A program made the position numbers and the translations under genes. The notes beneath the pieces were generated by a model. The model was not told the origin of the DNA and searched no databases. It was given only the letters and a program-made list of their open reading frames with translations. From Mycolicibacterium nivoides (GTDB lineage: Bacteria > Actinomycetota > Actinomycetes > Mycobacteriales > Mycobacteriaceae), in the NCBI RefSeq assembly GCF_003855255.1, contig NZ_CP034072.1, positions 558,001 to 622,000 of the forward strand: a stretch of DNA of 64,000 nt, given 5' to 3'. Positions 27,797 through 35,548 of this stretch are shown here, piece after piece (position 1 is the stretch's first letter; each line of letters starts with the position of its first letter).

Positions 27797-29014
27797 TCAA
27801 AGCTGGCCGTGGCGAGGCGGTTTCGTGCCCGAGAGGGTGTAGTTGCCGATGTGACGGATCTTCCACCGGGTGGCGTCGTGCAACGTGTGGGTGCGGGCGT
27901 CACGCCAGTACCGCGACAGATTGCCCGATGCCGAGGCGCTGCGGGTCCCGCCGAATTCGAACAGTGCGCTGCCGGCCTGCACCGCCGCCCGCGCGGCGGA
28001 CACCTTGGCGATCGCCACCGCGATCGAGGCCGCCGCGGCGCTGTCCTCGGTGAGATCGGCTCGGGCCGCATCGACCTGGCGGGCCGCCTCGATGAGAAGC
28101 GCTTCCGCACCGCGCACCGTCACCGTCAGCTCACCGGCCACCTGCACGAGGGTCGGGTCTTCGACGGCGCTGGACACCGCGGCCTCGAAATGTGGCCGGG
28201 CCTTGGCGGCCTGACGCACCGCTTCCTCCAGTGCGCCAGTGGCGATGCCCACGTCGAGCGCCGCATGCAGCACCTGGGCCCGGGCCCCGTACACCGTGGG
28301 GCGCGTGAAGATCGGGCTGAACTCGACCACATGTGCCGCCGGCACCTCGACGGCGTCGAGGGTGACGGTGCCAGAGGCCGTGGTCCGCTGGCCCATGCCG
28401 TCCCAGTCGTCGACGACCTCCACCCCGTGGGCATCGCGCGGAACGAAGGCGATGGCCTTGGGTGTGGTCGCCGTCGGCACCTGTCCCGAACCATCGGCCA
28501 GCGAGGCCCGCACGATCAGCCAGTCGGCGAACAACGCGCCGGTGGAGTAGTACTTGCGGCCGCTCAGGACATAGCCTCCATCGGCCACCGTGAGTGTTGT
28601 GGTGTCCACGTCGATGGGGTGCGGGCCCCGTTCGGACTGGGCATTGGCGAACAACGCCCCGTCCAGCACCAGCCCGTAGAAATATGCCTGCTGCGCCGGC
28701 GTGCCCTGTAGTCGCAGCGCCTCCAGGAACGTGAAATGCGAGTGCGGGATCTGACCGATGGACGGATCACCGTGTGCCAGCAGGCGGAACACCTCGGCGA
28801 GTACGGCGACGGGTACGTCGAGCCCGCCGTGCTCGGCGGGCACGGTCAGTGCCAGCAGGCCGGATTCCTTGAGGGCCCGCACCTGGTCGTGCGGCAGGAC
28901 CCGGTGCGCGTCGCGGGCACCGGCCCCCTCGGCGAACGATCTCGACAGCTGCGTCGCGGCGGTCAGTGCGGCTTCCGTCGACGAGATGCGGGTGGCACCG
29001 GCCAGATCGGTCAT
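27797..29014 (-). CDS. SfnB-like acyl-CoA dehydrogenase-fold flavin monooxygenase
   Basis: 405 residues with the acyl-CoA dehydrogenase fold. ALKESGLLALTVPAEHGGL, GQIPHSHFTFLEALRL and YYSTGALFADWLIV resemble the SfnB/DszC group, which uses reduced flavin to oxidise sulfur compounds rather than acyl-CoA. The ATG overlaps the stop of the upstream SsuD-like gene by four bases, and the shared sulfur theme supports this assignment. A true acyl-CoA dehydrogenase is less likely. No flavin reductase gene is adjacent. Confidence 0.78.
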   Translation of the reverse strand: MTDLAGATRISSTEAALTAATQLSRSFAEGAGARDAHRVLPHDQVRALKESGLLALTVPAEHGGLDVPVAVLAEVFRLLAHGDPSIGQIPHSHFTFLEALRLQGTPAQQAYFYGLVLDGALFANAQSERGPHPIDVDTTTLTVADGGYVLSGRKYYSTGALFADWLIVRASLADGSGQVPTATTPKAIAFVPRDAHGVEVVDDWDGMGQRTTASGTVTLDAVEVPAAHVVEFSPIFTRPTVYGARAQVLHAALDVGIATGALEEAVRQAAKARPHFEAAVSSAVEDPTLVQVAGELTVTVRGAEALLIEAARQVDAARADLTEDSAAAASIAVAIAKVSAARAAVQAGSALFEFGGTRSASASGNLSRYWRDARTHTLHDATRWKIRHIGNYTLSGTKPPRHGQL

Positions 29015-30180
29015 CGCGGCGCGCCGACGAACGGTATCGAGGTCGGGGTGGCGGCCTGGTCGCCTCCGCCGAACAGACCGCGCTCGCGCAGGATCGGCAC
29101 CACCCCCTCGCCGAACCAGAACAGCTCCTCCAGGTGCGGATAGCCGGAGAAGATGAACTCGTCGATGCCGATCTCGGCGTACTCGGCGATCCGGTCGGCC
29201 ACCTCGGTGTGGCTGCCCACCAGAGCGGTGCCCGCGCCGCCGCGCACCAATCCGACGCCCGACCACAGGTTCGGGGCGATCTCCAGGCTGCGGGCGTCAC
29301 TCCAGGTGCCGTTGGTGCGGTTGGCCTCGTGCAAGGCCAGCATGCGCTTCTGGCCCTCGGACTGGCTGCGGGCCAGTCCGGCCTGTGCCGCGGCGACGGT
29401 CTCCTCGTCGAGGGCGGCGACCAGCCGGTCGGCCTGGGCCCACGCCTCCTCGGAGGTGTCCCGGGAAATGGTGTGCAGGCGGATGCCGAATCGCAGTTTG
29501 CGGCCCTGCTCCTCGCCGAGTGCGCGGATCCATTCGATTTTCTTCCGTACGGCGGCCGGCGGCTCTCCCCAGGTCAGATAGACGTCGGAGTGCCGGGCCG
29601 CCACCGGGCCGGCGGCCTGCGAGCTGCCGCCGAAGTACAGCGGCGGTACCGGGGTGGGCGGCAGGGCCAGGGAGGCCTCTTCGACGTCGATGTACTCACC
29701 CTTGTGGGTCACCGTCTCACCGGCCCACAGCCGGCGGACCACGTCGAGGAACTCGTCGCAGCGCGCATACCGTGCGTCCTTGTCCAGGTGGTCGCCGAAG
29801 GCGCGCTGTTCGTGCGCTTCGCCTCCGACGACGACGTTCAGCAGGATGCGCCCCGGTGCGTGCCGGGCGAACGTGGCGGCCATCTGGGCCGACAGGGTCG
29901 GGCTGACCAGGCCCGGGCGGAACGCCACCAGGAACGCCAGCGAAGTGGTCTCGCGGGCCAGCAGTGCCGCGGTGATGAACGCGTCCTCGCACCAGGCACC
30001 GGTCGGGATGAGTGCGCCGGTGAAGCCGAACCGCTCCGCCGACCGGACGATCGAGGCCAGGTAGTCGATGGAGGCTTCACGGTCACCACCGGCGGCGCCC
30101 GCGGGCGTGCCGTGGCCGCCTCCGACGATCAGCCGGCTGTCGCCGTAGGTGGGAAGGAACCAGTGCAGAGAGACAGTCAC
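29011..30180 (-). CDS. FMNH2-dependent alkanesulfonate monooxygenase-like (LLM family, SsuD-type)
   Basis: 389-residue luciferase-like TIM barrel. SLHWFLPTYGDSRLIVGG, LIPTGAWCEDAFI, FLVAFRPGLVSPTLSAQMA and NVVVGGEAHEQRAFGDHLDK are typical of SsuD/MsuD enzymes that release sulfite from alkanesulfonates during sulfur starvation. It is translationally coupled to the SfnB-like gene. It starts with GTG; the promoter should be in the 73-base gap after sirR. No ABC transporter or flavin reductase is present nearby. Confidence 0.87.
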   Translation of the reverse strand: MTVSLHWFLPTYGDSRLIVGGGHGTPAGAAGGDREASIDYLASIVRSAERFGFTGALIPTGAWCEDAFITAALLARETTSLAFLVAFRPGLVSPTLSAQMAATFARHAPGRILLNVVVGGEAHEQRAFGDHLDKDARYARCDEFLDVVRRLWAGETVTHKGEYIDVEEASLALPPTPVPPLYFGGSSQAAGPVAARHSDVYLTWGEPPAAVRKKIEWIRALGEEQGRKLRFGIRLHTISRDTSEEAWAQADRLVAALDEETVAAAQAGLARSQSEGQKRMLALHEANRTNGTWSDARSLEIAPNLWSGVGLVRGGAGTALVGSHTEVADRIAEYAEIGIDEFIFSGYPHLEELFWFGEGVVPILRERGLFGGGDQAATPTSIPFVGAPR

Positions 30181-30253
30181 GAACAGGTCATCTTGGTGCT
30201 GAATCGGCCAGAGCGCACGGGTAAAAATCGCCGTGATCCCCTCCGGCGTGTCG

Positions 30254-30979
30254 TCAGCTCGCGACGACCCAGATCGCCTCGGCCGCCGGATTGCCCAGCT
30301 CGACCTGGATGCCGGCGTCGTCTCCGCCGGTGGCCGCGTCGCCGGTCTTACCTGGGCTTTGTACGGCCACCGAGATCACGCCGGCGAAGTCACGTCGCGC
30401 CAATACCCGCACCCGGGAATCGAGGCTGATGCCGACGCTGTCGAAGTAGCGCAGCATCTCCGGATCGGCGTCGGAGATGCGGGCCACCGTGCCCGCGTCG
30501 CCGTCCTGGCATGCCGACAGCTGGCGGGCCGGCGGGGTCGGTACCTGGCCGTCGGCCGCCGGGATCGGGTCGCCGTGCGGATCGCGGGTGGGGTGGCCCA
30601 GCTTGGCGTCGATGCGGTCGAGCATCCGGTCGGATACCGCGTGCTCGAGGATTTCGGCCTCGTCGTGCACCTCGTCCCAGCCGTAGCCCAACTCCTGCAC
30701 CAGGAAGGTCTCCATCAGCCGGTGCCGACGCACCATCGCCAGCGCCGCGCGTCGGCCCGCGTCGGTCAGCGTCACCGCGCCGTACTTCTCGTGGTGGACC
30801 AGGCCCTGGTCGGCGAGTTTGCGGATCGATTCCGACGCCGTGGACGCGGACACGCCGATCCGCTCGGCCAGCAGTTTCGTGCTGACCTTTTCGCGAGACC
30901 ACTCCTGGGCTGTCCAGATGACTTTTAGATAGTCCTGGGCAACCGTGGAGAGGTCTTGATGGTTACCGTCGGGACTCAC
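30254..30979 (-). CDS. sirR: DtxR/MntR family metal-dependent repressor (SirR homologue)
   Basis: 241 residues. The N-terminal winged helix (TKLLAERIGVSASTASESIRKLADQGLV), the metal-binding dimerisation region (GLVHHEKYGAVTLTDAGR; HRLMETFLVQELGYGWDEVHDEAEILEHAVSD) and a C-terminal SH3-like FeoA domain are present in the order of Rv2788 (SirR/MntR). It probably represses manganese uptake genes when the metal is plentiful. It starts with GTG, with TAAACT eight bases upstream. Confidence 0.9.
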   Translation of the reverse strand: MSPDGNHQDLSTVAQDYLKVIWTAQEWSREKVSTKLLAERIGVSASTASESIRKLADQGLVHHEKYGAVTLTDAGRRAALAMVRRHRLMETFLVQELGYGWDEVHDEAEILEHAVSDRMLDRIDAKLGHPTRDPHGDPIPAADGQVPTPPARQLSACQDGDAGTVARISDADPEMLRYFDSVGISLDSRVRVLARRDFAGVISVAVQSPGKTGDAATGGDDAGIQVELGNPAAEAIWVVAS

Positions 30980-30987
30980 AGTAGGAA

Positions 30988-30993
30988 AGTTTA
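30988..30993 (-). promoter_or_regulatory. -10 hexamer TAAACT for sirR
   Basis: On the minus strand TAAACT ends eight bases before the sirR GTG. The surrounding TTGCCTAAACTT looks like a half-site for a DtxR-type repressor, so autoregulation is possible but unproven. Confidence 0.4.
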
Positions 30994-31047
30994 GGCAATC
31001 GTCACCTGATCGGGGGATCTAGAGGCGACCGTGCCGCCTTCGGGTCG

Positions 31048-31053
31048 TAGGCT
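31048..31053 (+). promoter_or_regulatory. -10 hexamer TAGGCT for ribF
   Basis: TAGGCT ends six bases before the ribF GTG, the leaderless spacing. Confidence 0.5.
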
Positions 31054-31059
31054 GATTGC

Positions 31060-32046
31060 GTGCAGCGCTGGCGTGGGCAGGACGAGATCCCCACGGACTG
31101 GGGCAGGTGTGTAGTCACCATCGGGGTGTTCGACGGGGTTCACCGTGGACACGCGGAGTTGATCAGCCATGCGGTGAAAGCGGGCCGATCACGCGGAGTG
31201 CCGGTGGTTCTCATGACCTTCGACCCACATCCGATGGAGGTGGTGTTTCCGGGGAGTCATCCGGCGCAGTTGACGACGCTGACCCGGCGGGCCGAGCTCG
31301 TCGAGGAGCTCGGCGTCGACGTATTTCTGGTCATGCCGTTCACCTCGGATTTCATGAAGCTCACCCCTGAGCGCTACATCCACGAACTGCTGGTCGAAGA
31401 CCTGCATGTGGTGGAGGTCGTCGTGGGGGAGAACTTCACCTTCGGCAAGAAGGCGGCGGGCAACGTCGCGATGCTGCGCGCGGCCGGGGAACGCTTCGGT
31501 TTTGCCGTCGAGAGCATGTCGCTGGTGACCGAAACGCTCGACGCCGAGCATCGGGATGAGCGGGTCACCTTCTCGTCGACATACATCCGGTCCTGCGTGG
31601 ATGCCGGCGACGTAGTGGCAGCCACCGAAGCCCTGGGCCGTCCGCATCGCGTCGAGGGCGTGGTGGTGCGCGGTGACGGGCGCGGCCGGGTGCTGGGCTT
31701 CCCGACGGCCAACGTGGCGCCGCCGATGTTCTCGGCGATTCCGGCCGACGGTGTGTACGCCGCTTGGTTCACGGTGCTGGGGCATGGCCCCGTGATGGGC
31801 ACCGTCATCCCCGGCGAGCGGTACGAGGCCGCCGTCTCGGTCGGCACCAACCCGACGTTCTCCGGGCGGACTCGCACGGTCGAGGCGTTCGTGCTCGACA
31901 CCAACGCCGACCTGTACGGGCAGCACGTCGCGGTCGATTTCGTGGCCCGGATCCGGGGCCAGGAGAAGTTCGAATCGGTGAAGGATCTGGTCGTGGCCAT
32001 GGAGGCCGACACCGACCGGGCCCGCGCGATTCTTGCTGCGCAATAG
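31060..32046 (+). CDS. ribF: Bifunctional riboflavin kinase / FAD synthetase
   Basis: 328 residues; converts riboflavin to FMN and FMN to FAD. The N-terminal nucleotidyltransferase has GVFDGVHRGH (22-31) and FSSTYIRSCVDAGDV (ISSTxIR-like). The C-terminal riboflavin kinase has GRGRVLGFPTANV (about 206-218) and GTNPTFSGRTRTVEAFVLD. It corresponds to Rv2786c. The stop lies in the first unit of a 24-bp tandem duplication whose second unit would continue the same frame. Confidence 0.95.
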   Translation: MQRWRGQDEIPTDWGRCVVTIGVFDGVHRGHAELISHAVKAGRSRGVPVVLMTFDPHPMEVVFPGSHPAQLTTLTRRAELVEELGVDVFLVMPFTSDFMKLTPERYIHELLVEDLHVVEVVVGENFTFGKKAAGNVAMLRAAGERFGFAVESMSLVTETLDAEHRDERVTFSSTYIRSCVDAGDVVAATEALGRPHRVEGVVVRGDGRGRVLGFPTANVAPPMFSAIPADGVYAAWFTVLGHGPVMGTVIPGERYEAAVSVGTNPTFSGRTRTVEAFVLDTNADLYGQHVAVDFVARIRGQEKFESVKDLVVAMEADTDRARAILAAQ

Positions 32047-32072
32047 CACGCGATTCTGGCTGCGCAGCAGAA
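32025..32072 (+). repeat. 24-bp tandem duplication across the ribF stop codon
   Basis: Units 32025-32048 and 32049-32072 share CGCGATTCT-N-GCTGCGCA and differ at only a few positions. The unit is eight codons long, so translation past the TAG would repeat AILAAQ. The second unit overlaps the likely -35 region of rpsO. Confidence 0.7.
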
Positions 32073-32077
32073 ACTGC

Positions 32078-32083
32078 TAGACT
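32078..32083 (+). promoter_or_regulatory. -10 hexamer TAGACT for rpsO
   Basis: TAGACT sits 83 bases before the rpsO GTG, so the transcript would have a leader of about 75 bases that contains a stem-loop. Confidence 0.5.
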
Positions 32084-32106
32084 TTCGGCCGATCCGGTGC
32101 ATGCTG

Positions 32107-32147
32107 CAGTCCGCGGTGGCTGCGCCGAGAATATGTTCGCGGGACTG
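32107..32147 (+). promoter_or_regulatory. Stem-loop in the rpsO leader
   Basis: CAGTCCGCG (32107-32115) can pair with CGCGGGACTG (32138-32147) with one bulge, just upstream of the ribosome-binding region. S15 represses its own mRNA through leader structures in several bacteria, so this could be a control element. Confidence 0.35.
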
Positions 32148-32166
32148 AAATGATGGAGTTACTTTC

Positions 32167-32436
32167 GTGGCGCTTACTGTCGAGCAGAAAAAAGAAATCC
32201 TGACCAGCTACGGCCTGCACGAGACCGACACCGGTTCGCCGGAGGCCCAGGTCGCCCTGCTGACCAAGCGGATCTCGGACCTGACCGAGCACCTCAAGCA
32301 GCACAAGCACGACCACCACTCGCGTCGCGGCCTGCTGCTGCTCGTCGGCCGTCGTCGCCGGCTGCTGAAGTACGTCGCCCAGGTTGACGTGGCGCGCTAC
32401 CGCTCGCTGATCGAGCGCCTCGGGCTGCGTCGCTGA
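32167..32436 (+). CDS. rpsO: 30S ribosomal protein S15
   Basis: 89 residues, full length. [46 protein letters not shown] contains the universal S15 core ([25 protein letters not shown]). S15 binds 16S rRNA at the central domain junction early in 30S assembly. It is followed ten bases later by lppU and a perfect terminator-like hairpin, and then pnp, the common rpsO-pnp order. Confidence 0.98.
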   Translation: MALTVEQKKEILTSYGLHETDTGSPEAQVALLTKRISDLTEHLKQHKHDHHSRRGLLLLVGRRRRLLKYVAQVDVARYRSLIERLGLRR

Positions 32437-32446
32437 CGCGGCGTCG

Positions 32447-32947
32447 ATGCCACCACTTTCCGCGGCTGCCCCTATCGGGGCAGCCGCGATACTTTTCATC
32501 GCCGGTTTGACGGCATGCTCGTCCGCGGCGGCCGCGGACATGAAGGCAGGGGACTGCCTGAAGATGAGCGGCACGTACGAACGCCCGGACGCCAGTCGGG
32601 CGGAGTGCGGCAGCGACGCATCGAACTACAAGGTGATCTCCACGGTCACCGACAGCGACCAGTGCCCCGGCGACGTCGACACCTACTACTCGGTGCGCAG
32701 CGCATTCGATGACGAGACACAGACGCTGTGTCTGGACATCGACTGGATCACCGGCACCTGCATGAGCATCGATCCGGAGAACGACAAGGACCCGTACCGG
32801 GTGGATTGCGCGGATTCGTCTGCGCCGCACCGGCAACGGGCCACCGAGGTCCTCCGCGGGGTTTCGAACGTCGATCAATGCGCCAGCGGAGTGGGCTACG
32901 CATACTCGGAACGCCAGTTCACCGTATGCGTGGAGGACGTCTCCTAA
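32447..32947 (+). CDS. lppU: Lipoprotein LppU homologue
   Basis: 166 residues. The signal sequence ends with a lipobox GLTAC (Cys24), after which AAADMKAGDCLKMSGTYERP begins the mature domain. Six or more paired cysteines suggest disulfides outside the cytoplasm. DIDWITGTCMSID and RVDCADSSAPHRQRATEVL are close to Rv2784c as remembered. The function is unknown. The ATG at 32447 is the only start that gives a complete signal peptide, and a 12-bp perfect hairpin is written inside it. Confidence 0.83.
   Translation: MPPLSAAAPIGAAAILFIAGLTACSSAAAADMKAGDCLKMSGTYERPDASRAECGSDASNYKVISTVTDSDQCPGDVDTYYSVRSAFDDETQTLCLDIDWITGTCMSIDPENDKDPYRVDCADSSAPHRQRATEVLRGVSNVDQCASGVGYAYSERQFTVCVEDVS
32461..32496 (+). 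terminator. rpsO terminator-like hairpin inside the lppU signal peptide
   Basis: Perfect 12-bp stem CGCGGCTGCCCC / GGGGCAGCCGCG with loop TATC, followed by ATACTTTT. This is the best intrinsic-terminator shape in the window. It begins 25 bases after the rpsO stop and encodes the AAAPIGAAA part of LppU. Confidence 0.6.
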
Positions 32948-33033
32948 GCAGGTCTGCAATGGCGGTCATGCTGTTGCTGCCGTGTAACATGAGGTCGTTC
33001 AGCGGCAGAAGTCTGCGCTGAACACAGGTGCGG

Positions 33034-33052
33034 CACCCGCGAACCGCGGGTG
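33034..33052 (+). terminator. Hairpin between lppU and pnp
   Basis: CACCCGCG and CGCGGGTG form a perfect 8-bp stem around AAC, followed by TTGTTCCT. It may end the lppU transcript or be part of the pnp leader. Confidence 0.45.
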
Positions 33053-33239
33053 TTGTTCCTGCGAGTCATATCGGGCCCGCCTGGTCGGGCGGTCTTCGGT
33101 AGTGGCAGCCGGAACCCCATTGCGGGGCCCATCCGGCCGCTTCGATCGACGGCCGTAGCCGTAACCAGGGCCCGTGGCGTATCGCCACCGTGACGCCGCG
33201 AAAACAGTTGAATGAATTCGAAAGAGGCCAACGGACTCT
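33053..33239 (+). promoter_or_regulatory. pnp leader region
   Basis: The 292-base gap between lppU and pnp holds no convincing gene. The part from 33053 contains GC-rich inverted repeats, including CCGG-anchored pairing around CCCC-ATTGC-GGGG near 33113-33142, and ends with GAAAGAGG before the ATG. PNPase mRNA leaders are often structured targets of RNase III and PNPase itself; that role here is inference. Confidence 0.35.
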
Positions 33240-35519
33240 ATGTCTGTAGTTGAACTTGAAGACGGTGTGTTCGAATCCACCGCAACCCTCGACAACGGGA
33301 GCTTCGGCACCCGCACCATCCGTTTCGAGACCGGGCGGCTCGCCCAGCAGGCCGCCGGCTCCGTCGTCGCCTACCTCGACGACGAGACCATGCTGCTGAG
33401 CGCCACCACCGCCAGCAAGACGCCGAAGGATCACTTCGACTTCTTCCCCTTGACCATCGACGTCGAGGAGCGGATGTACGCCGCGGGCCGGATCCCCGGC
33501 TCGTTCTTCCGGCGTGAGGGCCGTCCCTCCACCGATGCGATCCTGACCTGTCGCCTGATCGACCGGCCGCTGCGCCCGTCGTTCGTCAGCGGTCTGCGCA
33601 ACGAGATCCAGGTCGTGGTCACCGTGCTGAGCCTGGATCCGAAGGATCTGTACGACGTGCTGGCCATCAACGCCGCCTCGGCGTCGACCCAGATCTCCGG
33701 CCTGCCGTTCTCCGGTCCGGTCGGCGGCGTGCGCGTCGCCCTGATCGACGGCCAGTGGGTCGCCTTCCCGACCGTCGAGCAGCTTGAGAAGGCTGTCTTC
33801 GACATGGTCGTCGCGGGCCGCAAGGTGGGCGACGACGTCGCGATCATGATGGTCGAGGCCGAAGCCACCGAAAACGTGATCGAGCTGGTCGCCGGCGGCG
33901 CTCAGGCTCCCACCGAGGCCGTCGTCGCCGAGGGCCTGGAGGCTGCCAAGCCATTCATCGCGACCCTGTGCGACGCCCAGGCCGCGCTGGCCGAGAAGGC
34001 CGCCAAGGAGATCGCCGAATACCCGCTGTTCCCGGACTACGCCGAGGACGTCTACGACGCCGTGGCCGCGGTGGCCACCGACGCGCTGTCGGAGGCCCTG
34101 ACCATCGCGGGCAAGCACGAGCGCGATGACCGCACCAACGAGATCAAGGTCGAGGTGCTCGAGCGCCTGGGCGAGACCTACGCCGGCCGCGAGAAGGAGA
34201 TCGGCGCGGCCTACCGCTCGCTGACCAAAAAGCTTGTGCGCCAGCGCATCCTGACGGACCACTTCCGTATCGACGGCCGTGGTGTGACCGACATCCGCGC
34301 CCTCTCGGCCGAGGTGGCCATCATCCCGCGGGCGCACGGCAGCGCGTTGTTCGAGCGCGGCGAGACCCAGATCATGGGTGTCACCACGCTGGACATGGTC
34401 AAGATGGCCCAGCAGATCGACTCGCTCGGGCCCGAGACCAGCAAGCGCTACATGCACCACTACAACTTCCCGCCGTTCTCGACCGGTGAGACCGGTCGCG
34501 TGGGTTCGCCCAAGCGCCGCGAGATCGGCCACGGTGCGCTGGCTGAGCGGGCCCTGGTTCCCGTGCTGCCCAGCGTCGAGGAGTTCCCCTACGCCATCCG
34601 TCAGGTGTCGGAGGCCCTGGGCTCCAACGGCTCGACCTCGATGGGCTCGGTGTGTGCCTCGACTCTGTCGCTGCTGAACGCCGGTGTGCCGCTCAAGGCG
34701 CCGGTGGCCGGCATCGCCATGGGCCTGGTCTCCGACCAGATCGAAAATGAGGCCGGTGAGTCCGAGCGTCGTTTCGTGACCCTGACCGATATCCTCGGCG
34801 CCGAGGATGCCTTCGGCGACATGGACTTCAAGTGCGCGGGCACCAAGGACTTCGTCACCGCCCTGCAGCTCGACACCAAGCTGGACGGCATCCCGTCCAA
34901 GGTGCTGGCCGGTGCGCTGGCGCAGGCCAAGGACGCGCGCCTGACCATCCTCGACGTGATGGCCGAGGCCATCGACGCGCCCGACGAGATGAGCCCGTAC
35001 GCACCGCGGATCACCACGATCAAGGTGCCGGTCGACAAGATCGGCGAGGTCATCGGGCCCAAGGGCAAGATGATCAACTCGATCACCGAGGAGACCGGCG
35101 CGTCGATCTCCATCGAGGACGACGGCACCGTGTTCGTCGGCGCCAGCAATGGCGAGGCGGCTCAGGCCGCGATCGACAAGATCAACGCCATCGCCAACCC
35201 GCAGCTGCCCAAGATCGGTGAGCGGTTCCTCGGAACCGTGGTCAAGACCACCGACTTCGGCGCGTTCGTGTCGCTGCTGCCGGGTCGTGACGGCCTGGTC
35301 CACATCTCCAAGCTGGGGCGTGGCAAGCGCATCGCCAAGGTCGAGGATGTGGTGAAGGTCGGCGACAAGCTGCGCGTCGAGATCGCCGATATCGACAACC
35401 GCGGCAAGATCTCGCTGGTGCTCGTCGATGAGGAGTCAGCAGAGCAGGCCGACGGTGGCGACAAGGCTGCCGACGGCGCCCCGGCCACGGCCGACGCCGC
35501 TGCCGCTGCCGAGTCCTGA
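33240..35519 (+). CDS. pnp: Polyribonucleotide nucleotidyltransferase (PNPase)
   Basis: 759 residues; phosphorolytic 3'-5' exoribonuclease and nucleotide polymerase, also called gpsI (Rv2783c). Two RNase PH domains are seen (first with [20 protein letters not shown], second with [14 protein letters not shown] and [15 protein letters not shown]), then a KH domain ([19 protein letters not shown]) and an S1 domain ([20 protein letters not shown]). The C-terminal tail is Ala/Asp-rich. pepR follows after about 30 bases. Confidence 0.98.
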   Translation: MSVVELEDGVFESTATLDNGSFGTRTIRFETGRLAQQAAGSVVAYLDDETMLLSATTASKTPKDHFDFFPLTIDVEERMYAAGRIPGSFFRREGRPSTDAILTCRLIDRPLRPSFVSGLRNEIQVVVTVLSLDPKDLYDVLAINAASASTQISGLPFSGPVGGVRVALIDGQWVAFPTVEQLEKAVFDMVVAGRKVGDDVAIMMVEAEATENVIELVAGGAQAPTEAVVAEGLEAAKPFIATLCDAQAALAEKAAKEIAEYPLFPDYAEDVYDAVAAVATDALSEALTIAGKHERDDRTNEIKVEVLERLGETYAGREKEIGAAYRSLTKKLVRQRILTDHFRIDGRGVTDIRALSAEVAIIPRAHGSALFERGETQIMGVTTLDMVKMAQQIDSLGPETSKRYMHHYNFPPFSTGETGRVGSPKRREIGHGALAERALVPVLPSVEEFPYAIRQVSEALGSNGSTSMGSVCASTLSLLNAGVPLKAPVAGIAMGLVSDQIENEAGESERRFVTLTDILGAEDAFGDMDFKCAGTKDFVTALQLDTKLDGIPSKVLAGALAQAKDARLTILDVMAEAIDAPDEMSPYAPRITTIKVPVDKIGEVIGPKGKMINSITEETGASISIEDDGTVFVGASNGEAAQAAIDKINAIANPQLPKIGERFLGTVVKTTDFGAFVSLLPGRDGLVHISKLGRGKRIAKVEDVVKVGDKLRVEIADIDNRGKISLVLVDEESAEQADGGDKAADGAPATADAAAAAES

Positions 35520-35548
35520 TCACCTCAGCTCGACACAAGGCGTCTGCA

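Noticed and set aside
30980..31020. Possible DtxR/MntR box TTTAGGCAA upstream of sirR
   Set aside because: Only one half-site is visible and no second arm. Kept as a remark in the sirR promoter entry rather than called an operator.
33066..35303. 745-residue minus-strand open frame across pnp
   Set aside because: Shadow of pnp, with no recognisable domains; pnp itself is full length with all four domains.
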